Of a stretch of 64,000 nt of DNA, positions 16,348 to 26,184 are shown piece by piece. The notes beneath the pieces were generated by a model that saw nothing but the letters and a program-made list of their open reading frames with translations, ran no database searches and had not been told where the DNA came from. This DNA is from Candidatus Melainabacteria bacterium (GTDB taxonomy: Bacteria > Cyanobacteriota > Vampirovibrionia > Obscuribacterales > Obscuribacteraceae), in assembly GCA_003963305.1 (NCBI GenBank), contig RXJR01000006.1:62001-126000 (forward strand), written 5' to 3'. The position numbers and the translations under genes were made by a program. Positions within the stretch are counted from its first letter, which is position 1. The number at the start of each line of letters is the position of its first letter.

Positions 16348-19300
16348 ATGGGCAAAGACAAGCCAAAATCTCACCCACCCGAATCTTCTGACAATATGGT
16401 CACGAGGACCATGAAGTCAACAGTGAAGGCTTTCTCCGGCATCGCCAGGTCAATTTATGGCGACAGCCATGGACCGGCAACAAAATCTGAACACAAATCG
16501 ACCCATGCATCTGAGAAGAGATCGGCAAAGCCAACGGAGTCGTCCAAAGCCAGCGACGGACACGCCAACAAAGGTGACGCACACTCCAGCAAGGGCGTCG
16601 TAAAACCTCAATCCGATGCAAAATCAACGGGGACAAAAGCCACTCAACACCAGGCAGAAATCAGGTCCGACATGAAATCCGCCGAGGGGCGCAAGTCGGT
16701 ACCGAAACACCCAGAGAGCACAACCGAGGCGAAACACGCCACCCAAAAGAATTCCACCGACTCAAAGCACCCCAACCCAAAGAATTCCACCGACTCGAAG
16801 CACCCAGCGACCGAAAAGCCCGCCGAAAAGACCAGCCTTTCCAACTACATTTACCAGCTCAAAGAAAGGGCAAAAACCAATATCACCGAGGAAATCGCAA
16901 AAGTCAAAACAACGGCCAAATTCCTGGAAGACAATCTACACAAGGTTGAAAACACCGCCGCCAAGACTCTCAAGGAAATTTCCGCCCCGCCCAAAGACGC
17001 CCCCCGGGAACCAAAGCCCCTCGCTCTCAATAAAATGACGCCCGAGCAAAGAGTCCGGGCAGGACAATTCGAATACACCGACGAGAAAACAAACGTTAGC
17101 TACAAGTACGACAAGAAAACGGGCAACGTGCAGGAAATGCAGCGGGGCGACACAACCACCCACTTCAAATACGACAAAACAGGCAACGCGGCGAGCATGG
17201 AAGTCAAACAGGGCAATCACATCCTTGCCCAGCTAGACAACAAAGATTCCAGCAAAATCAAAGTCGACCAGGTCACCGGCGCAATCAACGTCGAAGCGGT
17301 CAACAAAGACTCGAAGTCGCACGTTAAAAAAGAGACGACCACCTACCAACCTGACGGCACCGTAACCAACGTCGGCTACGACGCGAACGGACACAGAACC
17401 TCAAAAGTCGGCTTCGCGATGGAAGGCGATCAGCTCTCGCGAAAGTATCGAGTCGACTACGTCTACACACAGGGTGAAAAGGAAAAGCCGGGCGAAGTTT
17501 TCAGCGTGACAAGAAATCTGGAAGAAAAAAATCCAGCCAAACAAGTCGTTGAGAAGTGCTGGTACGACGATCCAAAAAATGTCGAAAAACAAACACCTTC
17601 GATAAAAGAAAAAATCAGCAGCGATCCAGACAACAGCACTAAAGTCACGAGAGCATACAAAGACGGACGCAGCGAAGAACTTCGACTCGATTCGCACGGA
17701 CACACCACCGAGTTTCACGTTCGCAATCCGAAAGGGCACACCGTCAAGTACGAAGTCAAAGACGACAAAATCGTTGGTGCTAAAGTTGACGGCGAAGAAT
17801 TCAAAGACGCCACTGCGCAAGCAAGCGCGCAAAAAGATCTGGCGCGAATGAAGAATCTCTACAACTTCCAAATCAAGGCAGCACAGGCGGAAAAAGTCGA
17901 ACAACCAGTTGGACTCACAGACTACGCGCTTACAGAAAGCAAGACAGGAACAATCGTCCTCGAAACTGACGACGGCATTCACTCATACCACGCGCGATTC
18001 GGCGAAGTCAGAGACAAAAACAAGAATCTCATCGGACACCTGGACAAAGACAACAAGCTAACTCTAGAGAATGGCGTCGACCTGAAAATCGGCAAGCAAC
18101 GAATCAAAGATGGCACATCACTCGATCAAATGGAAGGTTCGTCCTTCTTCGATACACACGACATCTTGAATAATCGTCAGGCAATCGAAAGCAATGGTCC
18201 TGGCAAGAATGGCATGCTACTCAAACCAGACGGTCGACTCGGCGGCATCATCACAAAAAACAATGTGTTTGACGAAACCGGCGAGTACCTCGGAAAGCTT
18301 GACAGCAGCGGCACTCTGACAAAATCAATCGAAAGTGGCAAAGGCAAAATCGACATCAACTCAGAACTTCGCGGATACTCCTTCATCGGCAAGGAGCGAG
18401 GTCAAGATCGAAGATTCATCATGTCGTCCAACATGAGCAATGGCGAAATTTCGCTGGATGATCCGCCCGGAAAACACAAAGTCGAAATGGGGATGATCCT
18501 CGTCAAAGACCAAAACGGCAACATGGTTCAGAAAGGAATCGTGGAAGCACCAAACTTTGCCGGCGGCAAATTAGATGGTGGCAGTATAACTCTATTCAAG
18601 GGCAAAGAGTCTGAAACGAAACCACTTTGCGCATCGAAGGGAACTGTCATAGACCTCGAAATCAAAGGTGAAGGCGCCGTAAAGAGTCAACGAATTCAGG
18701 CTGTCTGTTTGGGAGAGCAAGTTGTCGCTCCAGATCAAAAATCTATAGTGAGCGGAGGATTCTTCGACATTCAAGACGCGAAGGCGCGCGAAAAACAACT
18801 CGTTCGCGACGCAGAGACGAAGTTGAAAGAGAAGGACGACGATGTTGTCGGTCATTGGGCCGGGGGATTTGCACAACTCGGCGGCAAATCCGACTACGAC
18901 GCACTGAAGGAAACAGTCGAACTCACACATCGCAGAAGCGATCAAAAGCTTGCTTCGCTAGATCAAATCGTAAAAGACGGAAAAGTCGATTTGAACTCCC
19001 TCGGCTTTTACAACCGAGAACTGGAGCACCTGACACAAACTCCAAAAACGAAACCAGAACCCAAAAAACATGAAGAACCCAAAACGGTGCTCAAACGCCC
19101 CGACCTCAAAGACAAAGTCATCACAGGAAAAGCAAGAGTCGGAAATGAACTAATCGAATTCAAAGACAATCACGTCATGGTTGATGGAAAATCCGTTGGC
19201 GAAGTCACTCCCGACTATGTCATAAAAATAAAGGGTCGCGCGCCGATAGATCTAAAACAAGAAGATCGCGTGTTGATGGAATTCAAATTCGAAGGACCCG

Positions 19301-22300
19301 GTGCATCCAACGAAACACATCAACTTGTCGGTCTGGGCAGAACAAAAGTCGGACTCAACGGACGAATGTACGAAGGCGGGCTAGTAGACACCAAATCTCT
19401 TACCGCTGAGGCTTCTCAACGACAGGTCGACATGGAGAAAGCCATCAAGGAGTACAAAGATGGCAGACACATCACCTCTGGAGTCAGCAACTACTTGCTG
19501 GGCGACGCTGAAGGCACCATGGATCAACAAGTTGCAACCTTCCGCACGCAGAAGTCCGGTCTGGAAAAGGAATTCCAAACCCTATTCAAAGAAGGATTTA
19601 ATCCTAAGAACCTGGACAACAACCGCGTTGATCAATGCACTAGAGCAACTCAACTAATGATGGAAAACTGTCGCACCACGACAGCCGATGGCACAGAATT
19701 AGTTCAGAGAACAACACAGCTAGAGCAACAAGCCAACGAAGGCTTAATCATGGCTACCACTACGATTGCCACCATGGGAGTGGGCGCAGCATTCAACGGA
19801 CTTGCCAATGCAGGCAAACTGGCAAACTTATCCAGAGTAACTGTTCTCACAACTGAAGTAGGGGCTACCGGTCTCGCCGGCGGTACCATCTCCGTCATTG
19901 GTAGACACACTGAGAAAGGTGGCTGGAACGAAGCATATACAAATCTGGCGTCAGGCACCATGGAGGGTATGGCGAACTCGCTGAATGCCTTCGGAACCAT
20001 GATGAAGGCTCAAGGACTCGGAAAGCTGGGAGTCACCATGAACCAGTTGAGCCAAGCCGAAGTCAATATGGCGAACCTGGCAAAAGCAAGTGTACGAGTA
20101 GAGCAATTGGTAAAAGGTGACATTGAACTTGCTCAAGTGAGCAAGGCTATGGTAACTATTGAGAACCTCAATAAAGCGGGGCTCACAACTAAAGGTCTAG
20201 CCAAAGTTGGTATCACGGCTGAGGAATTGAAATCAGGCGCTGTCAGCATGGAACGACTGATGCAAGCCGGACTCAAAGAGAAGGATCTGGCGAAAGTCTC
20301 CTTCTCGGTAGAGGAACTCGGCAAACACTCCCTCGATCTTCAAAAGGTTCCCGTAGCACTGGAAGAACTGCAACGCTGCGGAGTGCCATTAGAACAGCTG
20401 GCGGCGAAGGGTGTGCAAATCGCTGGACCCGGCGAGAAGATATTTACCACTGCGGATCAGATGTTATTAGACAGCAACTTTGGCCAGCTTTCGACCAAGA
20501 TCGCAAACAATCCAATCGCAAATGCCGTGCTGAAAAATAGTCTGCAACTCGGAGAGGGTGCGGCGCAAACAGCTCTGTATGATTTGGCCGCAGGCGTGAG
20601 AAGTAAGGACGGACTAAACTTGCAAGAATCGTTGGGTCCAGAAAGACTTTTAACGGGAACCCTCTTCAACGTAGGCGCCCAAACGATTGGCAATACAGTC
20701 GGAAACCTTGGCAAATTGTCACAAGAACTCGAAGGTTCCAAAAACAAATTCCTCAGCTTCCTGGGCGAAGAGCGCGCACTCTCTGATATTCAATTTAGAT
20801 CCAAACGCGTCTTCAATGATTTTGCATCGGAGTGTTTCACACAGTTCGCCAGCAGACTCCCCTCCGAAGTCAGCACAGCTTATGCAAACGGCGCCATGTC
20901 GTCAATTAACGATGCAATCAAAAACGAAAAACAAAGAGTAGCTGAAAAACTCGGGCACGCTCCGACCGAGCAAGAACTGTATGAGAACATGAATTACACA
21001 AGAGTGCTTCAGGAGATTCATGAACAGGGAGCTATGGCAGCAGCTTCCAGTCCGCTTATAAGCATTGCAGGAAGCCCTATTCACGCCTGGTCAGAAAAAT
21101 ACGCACCAAAATCGCGCCCGTCCAGCGAATCAGTCGAATCAATTCAGCCGGAACAAAGCACTACAGGTAGTGTTCATGATTCGACAGCAAACCAGTCCTA
21201 CTCAAAGACGGCCCACGACACGATCCCTACCCAACCAGACTCAAAGACGTCCCACGACTCGACACCAAAACATATTGACTCAGCCACGACAAAACCAGAG
21301 ACACCAAAGAGTGTTTCCGACTCGTCACCAGAAGCCCCCGCAACAAAAACTCGAATCGAGCCCGAAAGTCGCGCTGGAATCGAACTTGAAAGTCCCGCTG
21401 TAATTGAGCGGCAACGCCAATCTCTCGAGCAATTAGCCAGCCAACACACTAAAGGATGGAAGCATGAGCACGGCAAGGAACCGGGACTGAAAGTAATCGA
21501 TAAAGAAGGACGAGAACAATCTTTTCTCGAAGCTGTCAAAAAAGCAAGCGACGCGCTCTGCAATAGCGGAGAACCTGGCGACACAAGACCGATTCGCAAA
21601 GACATGCTCCACGAAGTGAACATCGTCAAATCTGCGTTAGCAGACAACCCAGAACAATTGAAAATCTATAACGAGTATGTAGAAAAACGCCAAGCATATG
21701 AAACTTCTGCCAGAGAGCTACACACCGAGTTAGAGTCGCGCAGATCCGATGTACAAAAAATGATCGACGCGTACTGCCGAGAAAATGCTCTTGCGCCAAT
21801 CGAAGTGACGCATAGTCTCGATATCCACACTACAGCAAAAGGCTACCGCAACGGCAAACTTGACATAGCGATGAGCTGGTTGCTGAAGGAACGCCTGAAC
21901 GAAACAGAGCTAAACACTTTACACGCCGAACTCAGGAAAGTCGGACGAGAGAACGAAACAGTTGAATACAAGGTCCGGGCAGCTCAAGCAAAAACCGAAA
22001 GACAACTTGCCGATCTTGAAAAAATCTGCACAGATAACACCAAAAACTGGCGAGAAGTCGGCAATGGAGAAGTAGGACTCGCGGTCATCGACGCAGATGG
22101 ACGATTCAAGATCAGACAGGAGATTACAGAAAAGCTAGTCGACGAGCTATGCCACAAAACAGGCGCAGACGGAAAGCCCATTATCCAGCCAGAGCGCTTC
22201 CACGATATCGACTATGCAAGAACAAAACTAAGTGGCGACCAACTCGCACAGTACGAGAAGTATGTCGAAGCACGCCAGAAACACGAAGATGCAGAGCGAA

Positions 22301-25300
22301 CACTCCGAAGATTACTCGATGAACGACTCAACGTCCTTCAAGCGGTAATGGATCAATATTGTGAGCAAAATCATCAACCTCACGTCACACTGAAACGCAC
22401 TCATCAATTAACGGATACAGGTAAGGAGTACTCAGATGGATCAATCGTCATCGGCAGCCGTGAACTACTAAAATCTGGACCTAGCGACGCCCTTCGTGAA
22501 TTCCTCGTCCGAGAGTCATCAAAAGCCGAATCACGCGCACCAGAATTCGACGCCATACTGAAGGATTTCGATCCCCATCAGCAAAAGATGCGCAAGTCCC
22601 CCGTCGACTACTCATTCCGTCGCATCCACGATTTTCCGAGCGAAGAAGCGAGAGACCGTTTCCTTTACCTGCAAATGAAAGTAGATAAGCACAAAGTTCT
22701 ACAGAGGGAAACGATTCGCAAGTTCGCTGAAAACGTAAAGCAAATCGGAGATAGTTTCACTCCCGTCGACAAAAATCTCAGTCAAGAAGAAAAGCAGGTG
22801 ATCATAAAAGAGCGCTTAGATGCGCTGCGAAAAGCACACATAGAGGCTTTCGGTGAGCCGCCCCCCAGAATCGTAGTGCTGTCAGATCGAGAAATGGCTG
22901 AATCTGGAGCAGATGCAGGCTACCTCAGAGGACGCGGTATAACCCAGCTTCGTGAAAGCGAAATTCTCGGATATAGCTTATTCTCACCCAAACCATTCAT
23001 TCATGAAGGCGTGCACGTCACTCAAGACAGAGCAATTATTCAAGCACTTGCCACAGATCTGATGCGACAAAAGGGCATTGATTCGTTCGACCAACTCAAA
23101 GCGCACGATGGTAGCTGGACGCCCGAAGGCAGAACGTTTTTGGCAGAGTTGCAAAATGAATACAAGTCGCGCACAGCCTTCACTGAATTCGTTCCACTCA
23201 ACGAAAAATTCTTCCAGCAGGCTATGGATTCGTCGCGCAAATATCTGGAAGAATCTGTCAAATTATCCGCCGACGCACTGAACATCGACCCCGAATATGT
23301 GCGCGGAAGTCGATTAGCAAGTGACCTGCACAAGAAAGAACAACGCTCAGCAGAGCGTCAAGCAGATCTCTCCGAAAAGATGCTCAACCTGGCAAGAGCG
23401 CTGACTCCGCGAGACTTAAGCGGCAACGGACTGAGAAATTATTTGAATGAGCTCTTTACTCAGGCACATAGAATTGAAGATGGACCAAATCCACTTGCAG
23501 AGTTCGAAGCCAAAAAGCTGCTGCAAAAGGTTTGCTCAAATCCAATGTTCAGAAACGAATTATTTGGAAATAATCATCACCTTACTGGTGGAATCGGAGA
23601 GTTCAATCGAAAAGACAGACAATTCGAAGACATGCTCTACCGAGCTGTATCTGACAACAACGCACCTGATTTCGTAGCAAACATCGTTGAGGCAGCAATT
23701 CGGAGAAGCGCAAATCCAGGTCTCAATCCAACCGAATCGAGAGAAGTCTGGTTGAGGCAAATGGAAGAGCATCTCAATGATTCGGCCGCAGCACCTTCAA
23801 CTCCAAAAGCATTTAATCGCACCGAGCTGCGCACTTATGCGTTCCTTCTGGAACACTTCAAAAATCCACGCAATGGCTCAATCGGAAGTCTGACCCGACA
23901 ACGATTCGAAGAAGCTCTACCAATTCTGATGAAGGAGCTTGTCAAAGACAGCATAAAAGAAGCAATCATTCACGACCAACTTGTCTATTTCGGCAACCTG
24001 GCTGAGACAGAGACCAGACACACGGATTCACTTGTGGATGAGTGGGCAAAGGGAAGAGGTTCCGGCGAAGAAGCGCCGCTGACTACAAGACAAAAAATGT
24101 ATTCAGACAAACTCGGCAAATTCTGGATGTCTGGAGAGCAGAGCCTCGCATCAGGGCCAAGCACTTCAGATGGTGTCATGAACATGAGGCAGGACAATCC
24201 GCTGCTGCGCATGATGCAGATTCAGCAGATGCAAGAACAACAAAAATATGGCGACCTGAATATGGTTGAGCAAGGTGCAATACCAGACAATTATTACAGA
24301 ACCGAAAACTCGGAAGAACAGGCACGACAATCTAAAAGCCAGCAGACTGACGGAGCCGATTCAAGCACCAGAGACGATAGCAAAGGTAACAACCAAAGCG
24401 AAAAGCGTCTCCAGAACCGGTCAGACGGTCAAAACTACAAAGAGGGCGGCACAGGAGAGAAGTCGCAACTCCCATCGGGAGACGAGTTGGCTGACATGCC
24501 ACAAAAGCCGGCGCAGAGTGTTGGCGACGTGCCTAAGCAGCAATCCACACAGTACCCGCAAGAATATCACGCTCAATTAGAAGCGAACCGGATAAATCGA
24601 CTCAACATACACAGACATCTTTCCAAAGGCAACATTCTGGATCATGTTGCGAAAGCTCAAAATCTCATAGCAGAACTGAGCAACGCACCAGCTGAACTCA
24701 AAACTGCTATTCAGGTTATGGCTCACTCACACGAAAAGGCGCGCATACTCGAACAGGTAGTCAAATATCATGACCCAGCAGCTCTTCCAGAAAAGCTCTC
24801 CGACGCGATTCGCAACGAAGAACAACTGACTTACGCCGAAATGCGTAAGGTTATGATCGATTGTCATCCGTCTGATTTGCAGGTTGGATTGCGCTTGACT
24901 GAAAGAGTTTCCAATCTTTCAGATCCGGAAAAAGTAAGAGAATACTGGAAAGAAGCAGTGCAATCTTACACTCGCATCGATGAAGAGAATCTGTCGAAGG
25001 TCGAACGCGCACAGTATCAGAAACTGGGCACCAGACTGGAATCTGAAATGAGAAAACGTGTTAGCGATATTACCGCTTACCTTGAAGCGCCACAGAATGA
25101 AGGGGCGCGCAAAAACAAACCCACAGACGGATTTGTTGCTAAGCAGGGCTATGCACCCAGGTATAACCCGCAGGACGGACGCGCACAGGAAGTGACTTTC
25201 GCAGCGCGCGCGGCGACAGCACTCAATTCCCGACTACTGTCAGATGTTGTCATAGCAGAGCAACCGCAAGTTCTGTCGAAAGACAAACAGCTCGTCGACA

Positions 25301-26142
25301 CAATCAAACGAGACCTCAAAGATGAACTGGCTTCCGAAACCGCATACCTGGTCAAAAGAGGAGTCAAACAGGATGACGCGGAGAGACAAGCTCTTTTCAC
25401 AATTATTCGAGGACTAACCGATTCGGTAGGTAATAAAGATGCTGCAGAATACACAGCTGTAGAGCAGCAAGTAGATCGCGCCATCAACGACGCGATGAAT
25501 CGAGGCAAAGATTGGATCGGACTGCCCATCCCCTCGAATTGTGTATTAGACAAGTTTGGCTGCGATTACCTTCTTATCAACAAAAGAACAGGCGAGTACT
25601 TTCCTTTAGATGTAACTATCCACGGCATCGAAAAAATTACTGGACAACTCGTGGATTGCCGAGCGATGAATCCAAATTTGAAATGGGATGCAGCTAAAAC
25701 TATTCCTTCAGACAGAGAAAAATGGATCATGTCTGTTCCCTCTGAAAAAGAGTGGAATGACGCATTGTTCCAAAGCAAAAAGGAAGCCAACGGCGATAGC
25801 AACGCAGGACGAGCCCAGCTTGAGCAAGATGCCGTCGAACAGATCTCGGTTGCATTGCTTGCGACAATTCAATCTCCAAGCAGACTTAATCTGATCGACC
25901 ATCCTCTGCCACAAAATCTTACCACTATGGTGGCAACAGATGAATTGGCTGCATGCACTGCCTTTACTCGAAACCTGGCACGAGCAGGAATGCACAGATG
26001 GGCTACAGACCTTCAGCTTCGAGCCGTGCCCTACATTCAAAACCAAATACAAAAGCAAGCACAAGTTCAAGCACAAAATCAAGCCCGAAGTAAACCACCA
26101 CAACCACCAAATACGCCACCAACTACGCCTCCGACAATATAA
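16348..26142 (+). CDS. Giant 3,264-residue RHS-like multidomain protein
   Basis: One unbroken frame. Layout: Lys/Ser/Thr/His-rich disordered N-terminus (1-230); RHS/YD-type repeats (about 235-500, e.g. FKYDKTGNAASMEV, VGYDANGHRTS); beta repeats resembling DUF3659 (about 560-1000, e.g. GEVRDKNKNLIGHLD); a hydrophobic Ala/Gly-rich stretch (about 1135-1190); ten decapeptide or twenty pentapeptide units (1233-1332); three related domains of about 170-190 residues (1687-2230), the last with HEGVH at 2219-2223; helical regions; a Met/Gln-rich linker near 2610; and a C-terminal module (about 3055-3110) with FGCDYLLINKRTGEYFPLDV before a Gln/Pro tail. No Sec signal is visible. RHS-like giants often carry toxic C-termini, but that is inference. 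A gene for a smaller RHS-like protein follows 42 bases later. Confidence 0.85.
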   Translation: MGKDKPKSHPPESSDNMVTRTMKSTVKAFSGIARSIYGDSHGPATKSEHKSTHASEKRSAKPTESSKASDGHANKGDAHSSKGVVKPQSDAKSTGTKATQHQAEIRSDMKSAEGRKSVPKHPESTTEAKHATQKNSTDSKHPNPKNSTDSKHPATEKPAEKTSLSNYIYQLKERAKTNITEEIAKVKTTAKFLEDNLHKVENTAAKTLKEISAPPKDAPREPKPLALNKMTPEQRVRAGQFEYTDEKTNVSYKYDKKTGNVQEMQRGDTTTHFKYDKTGNAASMEVKQGNHILAQLDNKDSSKIKVDQVTGAINVEAVNKDSKSHVKKETTTYQPDGTVTNVGYDANGHRTSKVGFAMEGDQLSRKYRVDYVYTQGEKEKPGEVFSVTRNLEEKNPAKQVVEKCWYDDPKNVEKQTPSIKEKISSDPDNSTKVTRAYKDGRSEELRLDSHGHTTEFHVRNPKGHTVKYEVKDDKIVGAKVDGEEFKDATAQASAQKDLARMKNLYNFQIKAAQAEKVEQPVGLTDYALTESKTGTIVLETDDGIHSYHARFGEVRDKNKNLIGHLDKDNKLTLENGVDLKIGKQRIKDGTSLDQMEGSSFFDTHDILNNRQAIESNGPGKNGMLLKPDGRLGGIITKNNVFDETGEYLGKLDSSGTLTKSIESGKGKIDINSELRGYSFIGKERGQDRRFIMSSNMSNGEISLDDPPGKHKVEMGMILVKDQNGNMVQKGIVEAPNFAGGKLDGGSITLFKGKESETKPLCASKGTVIDLEIKGEGAVKSQRIQAVCLGEQVVAPDQKSIVSGGFFDIQDAKAREKQLVRDAETKLKEKDDDVVGHWAGGFAQLGGKSDYDALKETVELTHRRSDQKLASLDQIVKDGKVDLNSLGFYNRELEHLTQTPKTKPEPKKHEEPKTVLKRPDLKDKVITGKARVGNELIEFKDNHVMVDGKSVGEVTPDYVIKIKGRAPIDLKQEDRVLMEFKFEGPGASNETHQLVGLGRTKVGLNGRMYEGGLVDTKSLTAEASQRQVDMEKAIKEYKDGRHITSGVSNYLLGDAEGTMDQQVATFRTQKSGLEKEFQTLFKEGFNPKNLDNNRVDQCTRATQLMMENCRTTTADGTELVQRTTQLEQQANEGLIMATTTIATMGVGAAFNGLANAGKLANLSRVTVLTTEVGATGLAGGTISVIGRHTEKGGWNEAYTNLASGTMEGMANSLNAFGTMMKAQGLGKLGVTMNQLSQAEVNMANLAKASVRVEQLVKGDIELAQVSKAMVTIENLNKAGLTTKGLAKVGITAEELKSGAVSMERLMQAGLKEKDLAKVSFSVEELGKHSLDLQKVPVALEELQRCGVPLEQLAAKGVQIAGPGEKIFTTADQMLLDSNFGQLSTKIANNPIANAVLKNSLQLGEGAAQTALYDLAAGVRSKDGLNLQESLGPERLLTGTLFNVGAQTIGNTVGNLGKLSQELEGSKNKFLSFLGEERALSDIQFRSKRVFNDFASECFTQFASRLPSEVSTAYANGAMSSINDAIKNEKQRVAEKLGHAPTEQELYENMNYTRVLQEIHEQGAMAAASSPLISIAGSPIHAWSEKYAPKSRPSSESVESIQPEQSTTGSVHDSTANQSYSKTAHDTIPTQPDSKTSHDSTPKHIDSATTKPETPKSVSDSSPEAPATKTRIEPESRAGIELESPAVIERQRQSLEQLASQHTKGWKHEHGKEPGLKVIDKEGREQSFLEAVKKASDALCNSGEPGDTRPIRKDMLHEVNIVKSALADNPEQLKIYNEYVEKRQAYETSARELHTELESRRSDVQKMIDAYCRENALAPIEVTHSLDIHTTAKGYRNGKLDIAMSWLLKERLNETELNTLHAELRKVGRENETVEYKVRAAQAKTERQLADLEKICTDNTKNWREVGNGEVGLAVIDADGRFKIRQEITEKLVDELCHKTGADGKPIIQPERFHDIDYARTKLSGDQLAQYEKYVEARQKHEDAERTLRRLLDERLNVLQAVMDQYCEQNHQPHVTLKRTHQLTDTGKEYSDGSIVIGSRELLKSGPSDALREFLVRESSKAESRAPEFDAILKDFDPHQQKMRKSPVDYSFRRIHDFPSEEARDRFLYLQMKVDKHKVLQRETIRKFAENVKQIGDSFTPVDKNLSQEEKQVIIKERLDALRKAHIEAFGEPPPRIVVLSDREMAESGADAGYLRGRGITQLRESEILGYSLFSPKPFIHEGVHVTQDRAIIQALATDLMRQKGIDSFDQLKAHDGSWTPEGRTFLAELQNEYKSRTAFTEFVPLNEKFFQQAMDSSRKYLEESVKLSADALNIDPEYVRGSRLASDLHKKEQRSAERQADLSEKMLNLARALTPRDLSGNGLRNYLNELFTQAHRIEDGPNPLAEFEAKKLLQKVCSNPMFRNELFGNNHHLTGGIGEFNRKDRQFEDMLYRAVSDNNAPDFVANIVEAAIRRSANPGLNPTESREVWLRQMEEHLNDSAAAPSTPKAFNRTELRTYAFLLEHFKNPRNGSIGSLTRQRFEEALPILMKELVKDSIKEAIIHDQLVYFGNLAETETRHTDSLVDEWAKGRGSGEEAPLTTRQKMYSDKLGKFWMSGEQSLASGPSTSDGVMNMRQDNPLLRMMQIQQMQEQQKYGDLNMVEQGAIPDNYYRTENSEEQARQSKSQQTDGADSSTRDDSKGNNQSEKRLQNRSDGQNYKEGGTGEKSQLPSGDELADMPQKPAQSVGDVPKQQSTQYPQEYHAQLEANRINRLNIHRHLSKGNILDHVAKAQNLIAELSNAPAELKTAIQVMAHSHEKARILEQVVKYHDPAALPEKLSDAIRNEEQLTYAEMRKVMIDCHPSDLQVGLRLTERVSNLSDPEKVREYWKEAVQSYTRIDEENLSKVERAQYQKLGTRLESEMRKRVSDITAYLEAPQNEGARKNKPTDGFVAKQGYAPRYNPQDGRAQEVTFAARAATALNSRLLSDVVIAEQPQVLSKDKQLVDTIKRDLKDELASETAYLVKRGVKQDDAERQALFTIIRGLTDSVGNKDAAEYTAVEQQVDRAINDAMNRGKDWIGLPIPSNCVLDKFGCDYLLINKRTGEYFPLDVTIHGIEKITGQLVDCRAMNPNLKWDAAKTIPSDREKWIMSVPSEKEWNDALFQSKKEANGDSNAGRAQLEQDAVEQISVALLATIQSPSRLNLIDHPLPQNLTTMVATDELAACTAFTRNLARAGMHRWATDLQLRAVPYIQNQIQKQAQVQAQNQARSKPPQPPNTPPTTPPTI
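20044..20343 (+). repeat. Coding 10-residue (2 x 5) leucine repeat
   Basis: Residues 1233-1332 of the giant protein divide exactly into ten decapeptides such as QLSQAEVNMA, NLAKASVRVE, QLVKGDIELA and NLNKAGLTTK. Each half has a Leu/Val/Ile at position 2, giving a five-residue period with Ala, Gly or Glu two places before it. This resembles the A(D/N)Lxx rule of pentapeptide-repeat beta-helices, though charged residues are unusually frequent. The DNA copies have diverged, so the repeat is old. Confidence 0.8.
21406..22536 (+). repeat. Two tandem degenerate zincin-like domains
   Basis: Residues 1687-1875 and 1883-2063 of the giant protein are tandem copies of one domain: both begin ERQ...L, share GLKVID/GLAVID, FHDIDYARTKLS-like and YVEKRQAYE/YVEARQKHE segments and a GYRNGKLDIA/EYSDGSIVIG strand. 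A third, more distant copy follows to about residue 2230 and ends in HEGVH. At the matching site the first copy has HAELR (1859-1863) and the second REFLV (2050-2054). Confidence 0.7.
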
Positions 26143-26184
26143 GAGACGATCAAAAATAAGAAGTGTCAAAGGAGCCGCCGTCCA

